This document shows positions 16,601-24,306 of a DNA stretch of 47,394 nucleotides, piece after piece (within the stretch, counting starts at the first letter, position 1; each line of letters opens with the position of its first letter). A program made the position numbers and the translations under genes. The notes under the pieces are model-generated. The model saw only the letters and a list, made by a program, of their open reading frames with translations. It had not been told where the DNA came from and ran no database searches. Location of the stretch: positions 1 to 47,394 of the forward strand of contig CAJOIE010000012.1 in assembly GCA_905234605.1 (NCBI GenBank). The letters are read 5' to 3'. This stretch comes from an uncultured Bacteroidaceae bacterium. Its GTDB lineage: Bacteria; Bacteroidota; Bacteroidia; Bacteroidales; Bacteroidaceae.

Positions 16601-17519
16601 GGCATGGAGCGAGACGGCCGTGCCATTCGACCTCGTAGCCGACATGCATGCCATTGCCACCCTCGACCGCATACAGTATGTGCCACGCACCGATGCCGGC
16701 AACGGCACAATCACCCGTGGCACACTGGCCATAAGCATGGACGGCCTGAGCTGGACCGATGCAGCCGACTTCGACTGGGCTCCCGACGCCTCCGTCAAGG
16801 AGATAGAGTTCACCGGACAGACACGGGCACGCTACCTGCGGCTGCGCGTCACAGCAGCCCGTGGCGGCTTTGGCAGTGGCCTGCAGCTATATGTATTCCA
16901 TAAGGAAGGCACGGAGATAGTGATACCTGGCGACATCAACCACGACAATCATGTCGACGAGGCCGACCTGACTTCATATATGAATTACACAGGTCTGCGG
17001 CGAGGCGACGGTGACTTTGAGGGCTACATCTCGGGCGGCGACCTCAACCAGAACGGCCTCATCGATGCCTACGACATCTCCAACGTTGCCATCAAGCTGG
17101 AAGGCGGCGTGAGCGCAGACGATGTGCCCAGTGTCGCAGGGCGTCTGGCTGTCAGCAGCGACATACGCTTTGCCAGCAAAGGCGACATGGTGACGCTCAC
17201 GGTGCGCGGACACGACATGCGTAGCGTCAATGCCATGAGCTTCGCCCTGCCATACGATGCCACACAATGGGAATACGTGGGTTGCAAGGCCATTGGCATG
17301 AAGGACATGCGCGACCTCACCTGCGACCGTCTGCACAGCAATGGCCGCAAGGCTCTCTACCCGACATTCGTCAACTGCGGTGAGCATCCCACGCTCGAAG
17401 GCAATGCCGACCTCATCACCATCACGTTCCGAGCACTGCGCAACGGCACTGTCAGTTTCAAGGCACAGGACATCTTCCTTGTTGACAAGAAACTGCGCAC
17501 CTCGCCGTTTACCTTTTAA
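13674..17519 (+). CDS. GH31 glycosidase/transglycosidase with FN3, F5/8C, dockerin-like and cohesin-like domains
   Basis: 1281 residues, secreted (signal peptide to about residue 21, NASA-EG). Residues about 25-740 are a GH31 enzyme. The nucleophile is predicted as D418 in LKTDVAWVGAGYSFG and the acid/base as D470 in GIWTGDQTGG. The KTDVAWVGAGYSF form resembles the isomaltosyltransferase/cycloalternan branch of GH31 more than plain alpha-glucosidases, so alpha-glucan transglycosylation or an exo-alpha-glycosidase role are both possible. Then come a beta region, an FN3 domain (about 860-940), a discoidin/F5-8C domain (about 950-1077), two EF-loop dockerin-like repeats (GDINHDNHVDEADL at about 1086 and GGDLNQNGLIDAYDI) and a cohesin-like beta domain to the end. 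The gene has its own promoter element. radA follows 76 bases after the stop. Confidence 0.88.
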   Translation: MRRRFITLLCLLAAMVLNASAEGTTLTHLNDSTFELTLPDGRVMHIDFYGPNIVRLFLDPEGGLVRDPEATPPAQILADSPRRDVGEVKTIEEETLIGLQSSAIALTLGRHNGRMEITDVRTGRFVTGFSVNDLTFNGRTTSLRLAARRGDHFYGGGVQNGRWAHQGKSIAIENTNSWVDGGVASPTPFFWSTSGYGVLWHTFRPGRYDFCATAPDIVELTHETAYLDIFVMVDDEPVDLLRDYYQLTGNPVLLPKFGFYEGHLNAYNRDYWLQVDGTTPWHKDGPMFGDTGIFFEDGMQYREDQKDNGGSRETLNGDMPLDYQFSARAVIDRYAEADMPLGWLLPNDGYGAGYGQASSLEANVANLRQLGEYAHSKGVEIGLWTQSDLHPKEGVEPLLQRDIESEVRDAGVRVLKTDVAWVGAGYSFGLNGVADVGRIMPEQGNDARPFIISIDGWAGTQRYAGIWTGDQTGGEWEYIRFHLPTYIGAGLSGQPNITSDVDGIFGGRNMPVNVRDFQWKTFTPMELNMDGWGYNPKYPQALGEPATSINRWYLKLKSMLMPYTYTIAHEATMGMPMIRPVVPLRSTEAAFATPGAISSYEFLYGDAFLVAPIYKDTHMDADGNDIRDNIYLPDGQWVDYFSGTCYDGGRVLNQYKAPLWKLPVFVRRGAIVPIIHAHNNPTQVDQGTRAFSLYPKGHSEFTVYDDDGHTQAYLRGESATTHITTDLNAKGRLTINVDPTQGSYQGMNRVRSTEFVVNLGARPKKIVLRVNGKKVRLDEAQTERDFTENTNVFYYDPSPELNLWATPGTTMSRLSVRHTPRLYICVADADITATSIAITIDGYTFNTDNPILHSRGTVSAPVIAATEPADAYSIEPQWQPVVGADFYEVEHKGLTYVTQANRLLLSDLEPETSYPVRVRAVNSTGVSAWAAAEFATTADPLRLALHGITGTTTCANQPGQDIANLFDFDLGTTWHTAWSETAVPFDLVADMHAIATLDRIQYVPRTDAGNGTITRGTLAISMDGLSWTDAADFDWAPDASVKEIEFTGQTRARYLRLRVTAARGGFGSGLQLYVFHKEGTEIVIPGDINHDNHVDEADLTSYMNYTGLRRGDGDFEGYISGGDLNQNGLIDAYDISNVAIKLEGGVSADDVPSVAGRLAVSSDIRFASKGDMVTLTVRGHDMRSVNAMSFALPYDATQWEYVGCKAIGMKDMRDLTCDRLHSNGRKALYPTFVNCGEHPTLEGNADLITITFRALRNGTVSFKAQDIFLVDKKLRTSPFTF

Positions 17520-17595
17520 TCATTCTCTATTTACCTCTTACCTTCTTTCGCTCCTCCACCTTGGCGGATGTCGGGAGGGAGATTACATTTTCACC

Positions 17596-18999
17596 ATGTA
17601 CGTCTGTGACAACTGCGGCCAGGAGAGCAGCAAGTGGATAGGCCGCTGCCCATCGTGCGGCCAATGGAACACCTTCAAGGAGTTCCGCACTAAGCAGCCG
17701 AAAGCCTCATCCAAGAGTGGCAGCCCTCTCGGCCGTGGCACATGGGCAACAGCCGAGCCCACCTCACGCCCCATAGCACTTGCCGACATACACGCCGACG
17801 ACGAGCCGCGCATAGACATGCTCGACCCTGAGCTCAACCGTGTGCTCGGCGGAGGACTCGTGCGCGGCAGCCTCACGCTGTTGGGTGGCGAGCCCGGCAT
17901 TGGCAAGTCCACACTGCTGCTACAGACGCTGCTGCGCCTGACAGCAATGCGCATACTCTACGTCAGCGGCGAAGAGAGTGCGCGACAGATAAAGCTGCGC
18001 GCCGACCGCCTGCAAGCACCAGCCACACAGCAATCCGCACAGGTGCCCTCAACGGCCAGTCATCTGCAAGTGGTGTGCGACACCTCCCTGGAGAACATAG
18101 TGGCGCATATTGAGCAGGAGCATCCTGACATTGTGGTCATCGACTCCGTACAGACCATCTCCACCGAGACAGTGGAGAGCGCGCCGGGCAGCATCACGCA
18201 GATACGCGAGTGTGCCACATCGCTGCTCAGACTTGCCAAGAGCGACGGCCCCACCATCATACTCGTGGGCCACATCACCAAGGAAGGCACCATAGCCGGA
18301 CCCAAGGTGCTGGAGCACATCGTGGACACCGTGCTACAGTTCGAGGGCGACCAGCACTACCTCTACCGCATACTGCGCGCACAGAAGAACCGCTTCGGTT
18401 CCACTTCCGAGCTGGGCATCTACGAGATGCTCTCCACAGGCCTGCGCGCTGTCAGCAACCCTTCCGAGCTGCTCCTGGGCGACCGCAGCGGCGACCTCAG
18501 CGGCGTGGCCATCGCCGTTACCATGGAAGGCGTGCGCCCTCTGCTCATCGAGACACAGGCATTGGTGAGCACAGCAGCCTACGGCACTGCACAACGCTCG
18601 GCCACCGGCTTCGACCAGCGGCGTCTGTCAATGCTTCTTGCTGTTTTAGAGAAGCGTGTAGGCTTCAAGCTCGCACAGAAAGACGTGTTCCTCAACATTG
18701 CCGGTGGCTTGCGCGTGTCCGACCCTGCCACCGACCTTGCCGTGATAGCTGCCGTGCTGTCGTCAAATGTAGACTCACCCATTGCTGCCGACGTGTGCGC
18801 AACAGGCGAGATAGGCCTCTCGGGAGAGCTTCGCCCTGTGAGCCGCATTGACCAGCGCATAGCCGAGGCACAACGCTTAGGCTTCAAGCGCATACTCATC
18901 CCCGCCGCCAATGTCAAGGCCATCAGTCCCCACTCCCTATCCATAGAGGTCACCCCATGCCGCCGTGTGGAAGACGCCTTCCGCGCACTCTTCGGGTGA
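17596..18999 (+). CDS. radA: DNA repair protein RadA (branch-migration ATPase)
   Basis: 467 residues from the ATG at 17596. The frame stays open further upstream but lacks family sequence there. It begins with the RadA zinc finger MYVCDNCGQ...RCPSCGQW. Walker A is GEPGIGKST, and the RadA-specific KNRFG motif is present (QKNRFGSTSE). The C-terminal Lon-protease-like domain runs to the end. RadA binds branched DNA and drives branch migration in RecA-dependent recombination. There is no clear functional link to the GH31 gene before it. Confidence 0.97.
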   Translation: MYVCDNCGQESSKWIGRCPSCGQWNTFKEFRTKQPKASSKSGSPLGRGTWATAEPTSRPIALADIHADDEPRIDMLDPELNRVLGGGLVRGSLTLLGGEPGIGKSTLLLQTLLRLTAMRILYVSGEESARQIKLRADRLQAPATQQSAQVPSTASHLQVVCDTSLENIVAHIEQEHPDIVVIDSVQTISTETVESAPGSITQIRECATSLLRLAKSDGPTIILVGHITKEGTIAGPKVLEHIVDTVLQFEGDQHYLYRILRAQKNRFGSTSELGIYEMLSTGLRAVSNPSELLLGDRSGDLSGVAIAVTMEGVRPLLIETQALVSTAAYGTAQRSATGFDQRRLSMLLAVLEKRVGFKLAQKDVFLNIAGGLRVSDPATDLAVIAAVLSSNVDSPIAADVCATGEIGLSGELRPVSRIDQRIAEAQRLGFKRILIPAANVKAISPHSLSIEVTPCRRVEDAFRALFG

Positions 19000-19107
19000 G
19001 GAACATCAATCCGCCACACCACACACAGCAAAAGATAACATTTGACAGCAGCTACACACTACGGTAACTGCTGTCATTCATTATTGCACCTATCTCTGCA
19101 AGTAGCG

Positions 19108-19281
19108 TCAGCTAAAAGCCATGATAAGCCCAACTATCGAGCCTGCGACTGCGCTCCACATATAATTGGTTGCAGGACCTGGTTCATTCTCCTTCTTTGC
19201 GAAGTACAAGATGTAACCAATAATGGGAAGCAGTACAGACAGAATCACCAGCCCTGCATTGGTTTCGCTTTTGTCAGCCAT
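19108..19281 (-). CDS. 57-residue small membrane protein
   Basis: A short open frame starting MADKSETNAGL with two hydrophobic segments (LVILSVLLPIIGYILYFA and MWSAVAGSIVGLIMAF) joined by a charged loop (KKENEPGPATNY). Positive charges after the first helix suggest a hairpin with both ends on the same side. The composition and clean helices make it more convincing than other short frames nearby. I do not recognise a family. It stands alone, downstream of the GH43 remnant on the same strand. Confidence 0.6.
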   Translation of the reverse strand: MADKSETNAGLVILSVLLPIIGYILYFAKKENEPGPATNYMWSAVAGSIVGLIMAFS

Positions 19282-19332
19282 TTCACGTTGCTATGTTCCG
19301 ACTCTATCCGAGATTTGCGAGATTTCAGAACG

Positions 19333-19830
19333 TCAAGGACAAAGCGTCAAGTAAACGCCTTCTATGTATACATGTGTCCCACCCTCTTCAGCTTCTGCTT
19401 CATCATTGGCAATGCCATGGTCGGCAGGCTCGCTGTTCACCATGAATATTCCACGGTCGGGATTGCCCCAATAGATGTAGAAACGGCCGTCATGATGGCG
19501 TATCGACGGAGCCCACACGCCTTGCCCGTGGGCAGGGCGGTCGAACACCTCGTGCGGTTCCAACTGTGCGAGCGCATGAACCCACAATGCTCCAGTTCAC
19601 GAGGTCGCGGCTGTGGAGTATGGGCAGCCCTGGCACGCAGTTAAAGGAGCTTGCCGTGAGATAGAAGTCGGTGCCTACGGCGCACACATCGGGGTCGCTG
19701 TAGTCGGCATAGAGCACAGGGTTGATGTATGTGCCGTCGCCGCTGTCAGCCTGCCACACAGCACCGCATCGCCCTGTGCCAAAGCCTCGGGGCATGCTCC
19801 CAATGCCAGTGCAGCAAGCACCCTTCTCAT
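19333..19830 (-). pseudogene. Decayed GH43 glycosidase gene
   Basis: The start overlaps the stop of the intact GH43 gene as ATGA (19827-19830) and opens a signal peptide (MRRVLAALALGA...ALAQG). The GH43 sequence itself (GTYINPVLYADYSDPDV, FNCVPGLPILHSRDLVNW) is in a different frame, so there is one frameshift around 19770. A second, a one-base insertion near 19590, moves the frame again at VG/HALAQLEPHEVFDRPAHG. After GRFYIYWGNPDRGIFMV the family match stops and the frame ends at 19333. Only about 150 of the usual 500 or more codons remain. The family includes beta-xylosidases and arabinofuranosidases. It was once the second gene of a GH43 pair. Confidence 0.82.
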
Positions 19831-22724
19831 CGCACCACCACTTTCCTGCCACCTATTATATATATACCTTTGCGGCTGGCGGCGGTGGCACGGCTGCCGA
19901 CACGGCGGCCGGCGAGGTCGTAGCAGTGCGCATTGGCGGCTGCGTGTGGTGCCTCAGGCTCCACGCCGGCGATATCGTTGGTGCCGGCAGGCGTGAAGTC
20001 GTTCACACGGTTGAGCAGCGTGCTGAGCGCGCGCACATCGTTGGCCGAGAGGGCACGGCGATAGATGAGCAGGTCGTCGTATGATGCCTCGGGCGAGCTT
20101 GCTCCCGCACCCACTCCAAGCTGGAAGTACTGGGCCGAGGCCACCATGTCCATCACCTTCTCATAGTCGAAGAGGCGTGCCGCAGCCACTGCTGTCGTGG
20201 CAGTGCCTGCCGTGGAGGTGAATGTGATGTGTGCCTTGCGCACGCCGTCGATGTAGAGTGTCACGCCGTCGGCGGCCGAGGCTGTCAGCGTCACGAGTGC
20301 CCACTCCGCCGCAGGTATGCGGTCGGCGGCCTGTGCTGCGGCCTCGGTGGCTGCCTCGTTGGCCACGAAGCTGTCGGTGCCGTTGGTGAAGCCTATGGCC
20401 GTGCCCACGCTGAGCCACAGGCGCTGGCTGACGGTGGCGAGCTGCCCCAGGCGGTCGGTGAAGCTCCAGATGGTGGAGGCATAGTCGCTGGCATCGTCGC
20501 GGCGCACCCAGAGGCTCACGGTGAAGCCCTGACTGAGGTCTTGGCCGAGCAGCGGGTTGGGCATGCGCACATAGCTGTTGGCCGATGCCTCGCCGGCATA
20601 CGTGTGCACCACCTGCCCGAAGCGTGCCAGGTCTTGCTCAAGCACAGGCACTGCTGTTGTGCGCAGGCGTGCCAGTGTGGCCTGCTGCGAGGTGGCATAG
20701 GCGTTGGTCAGTGGTTTGGCGTCGAAGTCGTAGTAGCCTGCGATGTCGCTCTTGGCATCGCCCGAGGGCACCACTTCCTTGGCTGCGGTTACGGTGAACT
20801 GCTGCTCATAGGCATAGTCGCCGGCACTGATGCGGCATGTCAGGTCGACACGCGTGGCCTCGGCCGGCGGGGAATACTTGCCTGTGGTGGAGATGATGTC
20901 GGGATGCGATGACAGCCACTCTATCTGCGCACCGTGGGTGGCGACTCCATAGAGGGCTATGTTGCGGTTCACGGTGGCGTTCTGCTTGATGGGCATTGTG
21001 TAGTTCTTCACGTTGTAGGCCACGGCGCTCTGCGGCTCCATGCGCCATGCCCACATGCTGAGGCCGCTGTTGGCGGCAGCCGTGATGGCTATGGCTTTCA
21101 GCGTGGTGCCGTCCACCTGCTGTTGCACCACCACTCCGTAGTAGGCCACGCCGCCCAGCGTGAGGCGCACGTATGAGGTGCCGTCGGTGAGAGCCCATGT
21201 GCCTGTGTAGTCGCCGGTGATGCGTCCTGCTTCGGTGAGGGTGATTTCCACTGGCGTCACCTCTTCCATCTGCTCATGATCCATGCGGTAGCGGTGGAAG
21301 AGCACGGCATAGGTGCCTGCCAGCTGCTCTTTGGTGTAGGAGCTGCGGCAGGCTATGCTGTCGTCGGTCTCGGTCTCGCCGTCGAACTGGAAGGGTGCGG
21401 CACAGAGCCACCCTTGCTGGTTGAGGAAGAGCTGGCGTGTGCGCACTTGATGGCCGAGGGTGCCGTCGTTGAACTTGGTGTGATAGACCACGAAGTTGCG
21501 CCCGTGTCCGTCGGCCGTGGCGCTGTTGTGCCCCTGGGCTGTCTCGCCCACGGTCTGGAAGCCCCAGCCATTGTATGCGCCGAGGAGCTTCATGCCACGG
21601 TTGGTGGTGGCTCCGGGACCCACGTTGTACTCCCATCGGGAGTAGATGGCACTGGTGCCCTGACCGTCGGTGTATGGGCCGTCGGGGTGCTCGGAGCGGA
21701 AGATGCGCATCTCATATCCGCCGTCGGGGGCGAAGCCGCCATAGGAGAGGAACAGGTAGTAGTAACGTCCTATATGCTGTATGTAGGGGCCTTCACCGCT
21801 CACGTAGTAGCCGCCGGCGACGTGGGTGCCGAAATATGGATCCGACTTTAGCGTTGAGCCTTCCCACGTGAGTGGGTACGTCTGTGTGTAGTCGCGCAGG
21901 CCCGTCTTGGCGTCCAGCTTGAGCATGAATATGCCGCCGCTCCACGAGCCGTAGGCTATCCACAGCTGGCCATCCTCGTCCCAGAAGACGCATGGGTCTA
22001 TATTGTTGGGGTAGGTGTTGCCCCACGATGACCCTATATTGTAGCGCGAGGGCAGCGTGGTCTGCGTGCCGAGCACGAGCTCGAGGTCGGTCTTCTTGTA
22101 GCTTATCTCAGGCACGGTGTTGTTGATGAAGCCCGAGAACACCACCGGCCCCTGGTACACGTAGGGCCCCGTGATGACGTCGGCAGCGAGCATCACAATC
22201 ACGGAGTGCCAGGCATCGCCGTTGAGGCTCATGTACATGCACCACTTGCCCAGCGTGGGGTTCCACATCACGTCGGGAGCCCACATGTTGCCATCGATGC
22301 TCCAGTCCGCTTGGTTGCCCTGGGCCCACGCCTTGGCATCGAAGTTGCCAAAGGCTGCCTCCGTAGGCACACCGCCAGACAGGACAGTGACACTCTTGAC
22401 GGCGTGTGTCGTGTAGGCATCGGCATAGCCGCAGCGCTGCACGCTGCCGTCGCTGGCCACACGGCCGTAATAGTTGTTGCTCACACCCTGCCACGACACC
22501 ATGTTGTCCGTGGAGCGGGCAAAGCCGTTGTGTGAGCCTACTATATAGAATACCTGCCCCGTGGTGCGCACCACCGACGGGTCGTGAACACTCACCCACG
22601 AGCGTGCCTGCTGGCGGTAGAGGGTATTAACGTCGGAGAGCGAGAGCAAGGTCTGGGCCGAAACCGTGGAGAGGACACCGCACAAGAATGCAAGTGCGGC
22701 AGCTGTGTGTAACATCGTCTTCAT
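19827..22724 (-). CDS. GH43 arabinanase-like enzyme with LamG domain
   Basis: 965 residues from the ATG at 22724 (signal peptide ending VSAQ). Residues about 35-430 are a five-bladed GH43 propeller with the expected acids: D in WVSVHDPSVVR, D in NNIDPCVFWDEDG, E in GEGPYIQHIG. The pattern is closest to endo-1,5-alpha-L-arabinanases, which cut arabinan side chains of pectin. A middle beta region (about 440-670) is followed by a LamG/concanavalin-like domain (about 680-905, SYVRMPNPLLG to YDDLLIYRRALS). The C-terminal tail YDLAGRRVGS...GIYIIGGRKVVVR is the Prevotella-type terminal signature. The stop overlaps the start of a decayed second GH43 gene. The promoter lies in a perfect palindrome. 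Confidence 0.9.
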   Translation of the reverse strand: MKTMLHTAAALAFLCGVLSTVSAQTLLSLSDVNTLYRQQARSWVSVHDPSVVRTTGQVFYIVGSHNGFARSTDNMVSWQGVSNNYYGRVASDGSVQRCGYADAYTTHAVKSVTVLSGGVPTEAAFGNFDAKAWAQGNQADWSIDGNMWAPDVMWNPTLGKWCMYMSLNGDAWHSVIVMLAADVITGPYVYQGPVVFSGFINNTVPEISYKKTDLELVLGTQTTLPSRYNIGSSWGNTYPNNIDPCVFWDEDGQLWIAYGSWSGGIFMLKLDAKTGLRDYTQTYPLTWEGSTLKSDPYFGTHVAGGYYVSGEGPYIQHIGRYYYLFLSYGGFAPDGGYEMRIFRSEHPDGPYTDGQGTSAIYSRWEYNVGPGATTNRGMKLLGAYNGWGFQTVGETAQGHNSATADGHGRNFVVYHTKFNDGTLGHQVRTRQLFLNQQGWLCAAPFQFDGETETDDSIACRSSYTKEQLAGTYAVLFHRYRMDHEQMEEVTPVEITLTEAGRITGDYTGTWALTDGTSYVRLTLGGVAYYGVVVQQQVDGTTLKAIAITAAANSGLSMWAWRMEPQSAVAYNVKNYTMPIKQNATVNRNIALYGVATHGAQIEWLSSHPDIISTTGKYSPPAEATRVDLTCRISAGDYAYEQQFTVTAAKEVVPSGDAKSDIAGYYDFDAKPLTNAYATSQQATLARLRTTAVPVLEQDLARFGQVVHTYAGEASANSYVRMPNPLLGQDLSQGFTVSLWVRRDDASDYASTIWSFTDRLGQLATVSQRLWLSVGTAIGFTNGTDSFVANEAATEAAAQAADRIPAAEWALVTLTASAADGVTLYIDGVRKAHITFTSTAGTATTAVAAARLFDYEKVMDMVASAQYFQLGVGAGASSPEASYDDLLIYRRALSANDVRALSTLLNRVNDFTPAGTNDIAGVEPEAPHAAANAHCYDLAGRRVGSRATAASRKGIYIIGGRKVVVR

Positions 22725-22726
22725 GC

Positions 22727-22753
22727 GGGCAAAGATAAGGATAATCTTTGCCC
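22727..22753. promoter_or_regulatory. 10-bp palindrome containing the GH43 promoter element
   Basis: GGGCAAAGAT (22727-22736) and ATCTTTGCCC (22744-22753) are perfect inverted repeats around AAGGATA. The minus-strand TATCTTTG (22730-22737) is a TAnnTTTG element only five bases from the GH43 ATG. A regulator bound here would cover the promoter. Confidence 0.55.
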
Positions 22754-22792
22754 GGCACACTCCGTCATACATTTATTCTGTAGCATTGTCCT

Positions 22793-22880
22793 GAACACCC
22801 TGCACCCACATGCCGCAACACCCTGCACCCACATCACAAGAACCCTGCACCCTGCCCGCAAACACCCTGCACCCACTTTG
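22793..22880 (+). repeat. AACACCCTGCACCC short-repeat cluster, intergenic
   Basis: Four units of AACACCCTGCACCC or close variants, spaced about 20-24 bases apart, between the GH43 promoter and the decayed lipoprotein gene. The motif is the same as at 8652 and 31487. Nothing else is visible in the 22754-22888 gap. Confidence 0.8.
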
Positions 22881-22888
22881 ACACCCCC

Positions 22889-23332
22889 ATGCGCACCACA
22901 CCCTCCGCAGCCACAGCCTTCACTCTTACCGCCTGCATGAGCATAGCAGCCTGTACGCCAGCCGGAACCACACATCACCCGCCAAGCATCCAAGTCGAAA
23001 TATGCCCTCACCGACACCGACTGGGAGGAGATCCACAAGGCATTTGCCACCATTGGCAGCATGCCCCTGTACTACACCCACGATGACAGCGGCATGAAGG
23101 TGCGGCTGCTCGCCTATACGCTCAACTACCCGGCCGAGGGCTACGACATCAGGGAGTGCGACATGGAGCTCGACCGCTCCATACGCACATTCGGCTCGGG
23201 CGGCGTTGGCGGCTACCTGTGGATTTCAGATACAAGGGCACGAACTGCATCTTCCTGCTGACCGACGAGCGCGAGGAAGTCATCGAACTGACCAACAAAC
23301 GTAAGGGACGGCACACGTACATCGGCCGATAG
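22889..23332 (+). pseudogene. Decayed small lipoprotein gene
   Basis: The gene opens with a lipoprotein signal (ATG at 22889, SIAAC lipobox). The body continues in a second frame (KYALTDTDWEEIHKAFATIG, PLYYTHDDSGMKVRLLAYTL, RTFGSGGVGGYLW) and finishes in a third (RYKGTNCIFLLTDEREEVIE to GRHTYIGR and TAG at 23330-23332). Two frameshifts, near 22960-22985 and 23222, are needed to read it. Joined, it would be about 147 residues. I do not recognise the family. Sequencing error is an alternative to decay. Confidence 0.6.
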
Positions 23333-23436
23333 ACAACTATTGAAGTGCGAAAAGATGTAAACTTCTTGGCCGAATAGCAGAAATGGGTTTCCTTTGCGGC
23401 AACATCTAAGATTGTGAACACCCAACACACACTACT

Positions 23437-24306
23437 ATGAAGAAACTCATCCTTATGCTCGCAGCAGGCTTGATGCTCACCTCGTGCGTCAGCAAGAAGA
23501 AGCTCACCACCCTGCAAGACGACTACAATGCACTGCAAACCAGCTACAACACCCTACAGGCAGAGCACCAGCAGGCCAACATAACCCTGGCCGAGAACCG
23601 TGCCACCATCAACAGCCTTGAGGAGCGACTGAAAGAAGCTCAGGCAGGACAGCAGCAGATGCAGGTGGCCTACACCGAACTCAAACGCTCGCTCGACACC
23701 AGCCTCCAGCAGAGCTACGAGGGCAACGTCAACATCTCGAAGCTCGTCGACGAGATTAACGCCTCCAACCGCTTCATCCACCAGCTCATAGAGGCCAAGG
23801 ACCGCAGCGACAGCCTCAACATGGTGCTGACGAACAACCTCACACGCTCGCTCACACAGCAGGAGATGCAGGAAGTGGACGTGCAAGTGCTCAAAGGCGT
23901 GGTATACATCTCACTGGCCGACAACATGCTCTACGAGAGCGGCTCCTTCAACATCCACCCGCGTGCTGCACAGACACTGAGCAAGATAGCCAAAATCATC
24001 ATGGACTATCCCGACTACGACGTGCTCATCGAGGGCAACACCGACAACGTGCCCATCTCCAAGACCGGCATACGCAACAACTGGGACCTCTCATGCCTGC
24101 GTGCCGCCAGCGTGGTAATGGAGCTCCAGACACGCTACGGCGTAGACCCCAAGCGTCTCACAGCCGGCGGACGCGGCGAGTATAACCCCATCGCCAAGAA
24201 CGACACACAGGTGGGACGCCAGCGCAACCGTCGCACTCAGATCATCATCACGCCGAAGCTCGACCAGTTCATGGACCTCATCGAGCAGGCTCCTGCAGAG
24301 AACTAA
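23437..24306 (+). CDS. OmpA-family lipoprotein with coiled-coil
   Basis: 289 residues. A lipoprotein signal ends at LTSC-VSKK. Residues about 20-120 are coiled coil (LQDDYNALQTSYNTLQAEHQ). The C-terminal OmpA/MotB domain (about 150-275) carries the peptidoglycan-binding signature EGNTDNVPI ... NWDLSCLRAASVV ... GRGEYNPIA ... RQRNRRTQI. It should anchor the outer membrane to peptidoglycan. A near-consensus promoter TTCCTTTG lies about 60 bases upstream. The last 29 bases overlap, tail to tail, with the FAD-dependent protein gene on the other strand. Confidence 0.9.
   Translation: MKKLILMLAAGLMLTSCVSKKKLTTLQDDYNALQTSYNTLQAEHQQANITLAENRATINSLEERLKEAQAGQQQMQVAYTELKRSLDTSLQQSYEGNVNISKLVDEINASNRFIHQLIEAKDRSDSLNMVLTNNLTRSLTQQEMQEVDVQVLKGVVYISLADNMLYESGSFNIHPRAAQTLSKIAKIIMDYPDYDVLIEGNTDNVPISKTGIRNNWDLSCLRAASVVMELQTRYGVDPKRLTAGGRGEYNPIAKNDTQVGRQRNRRTQIIITPKLDQFMDLIEQAPAEN

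Noticed and set aside
19042..19644. 200-codon plus-strand open frame after radA
   Set aside because: No motif. It lies opposite the 57-residue membrane protein and the GH43 relic, which have clear sequence signatures.
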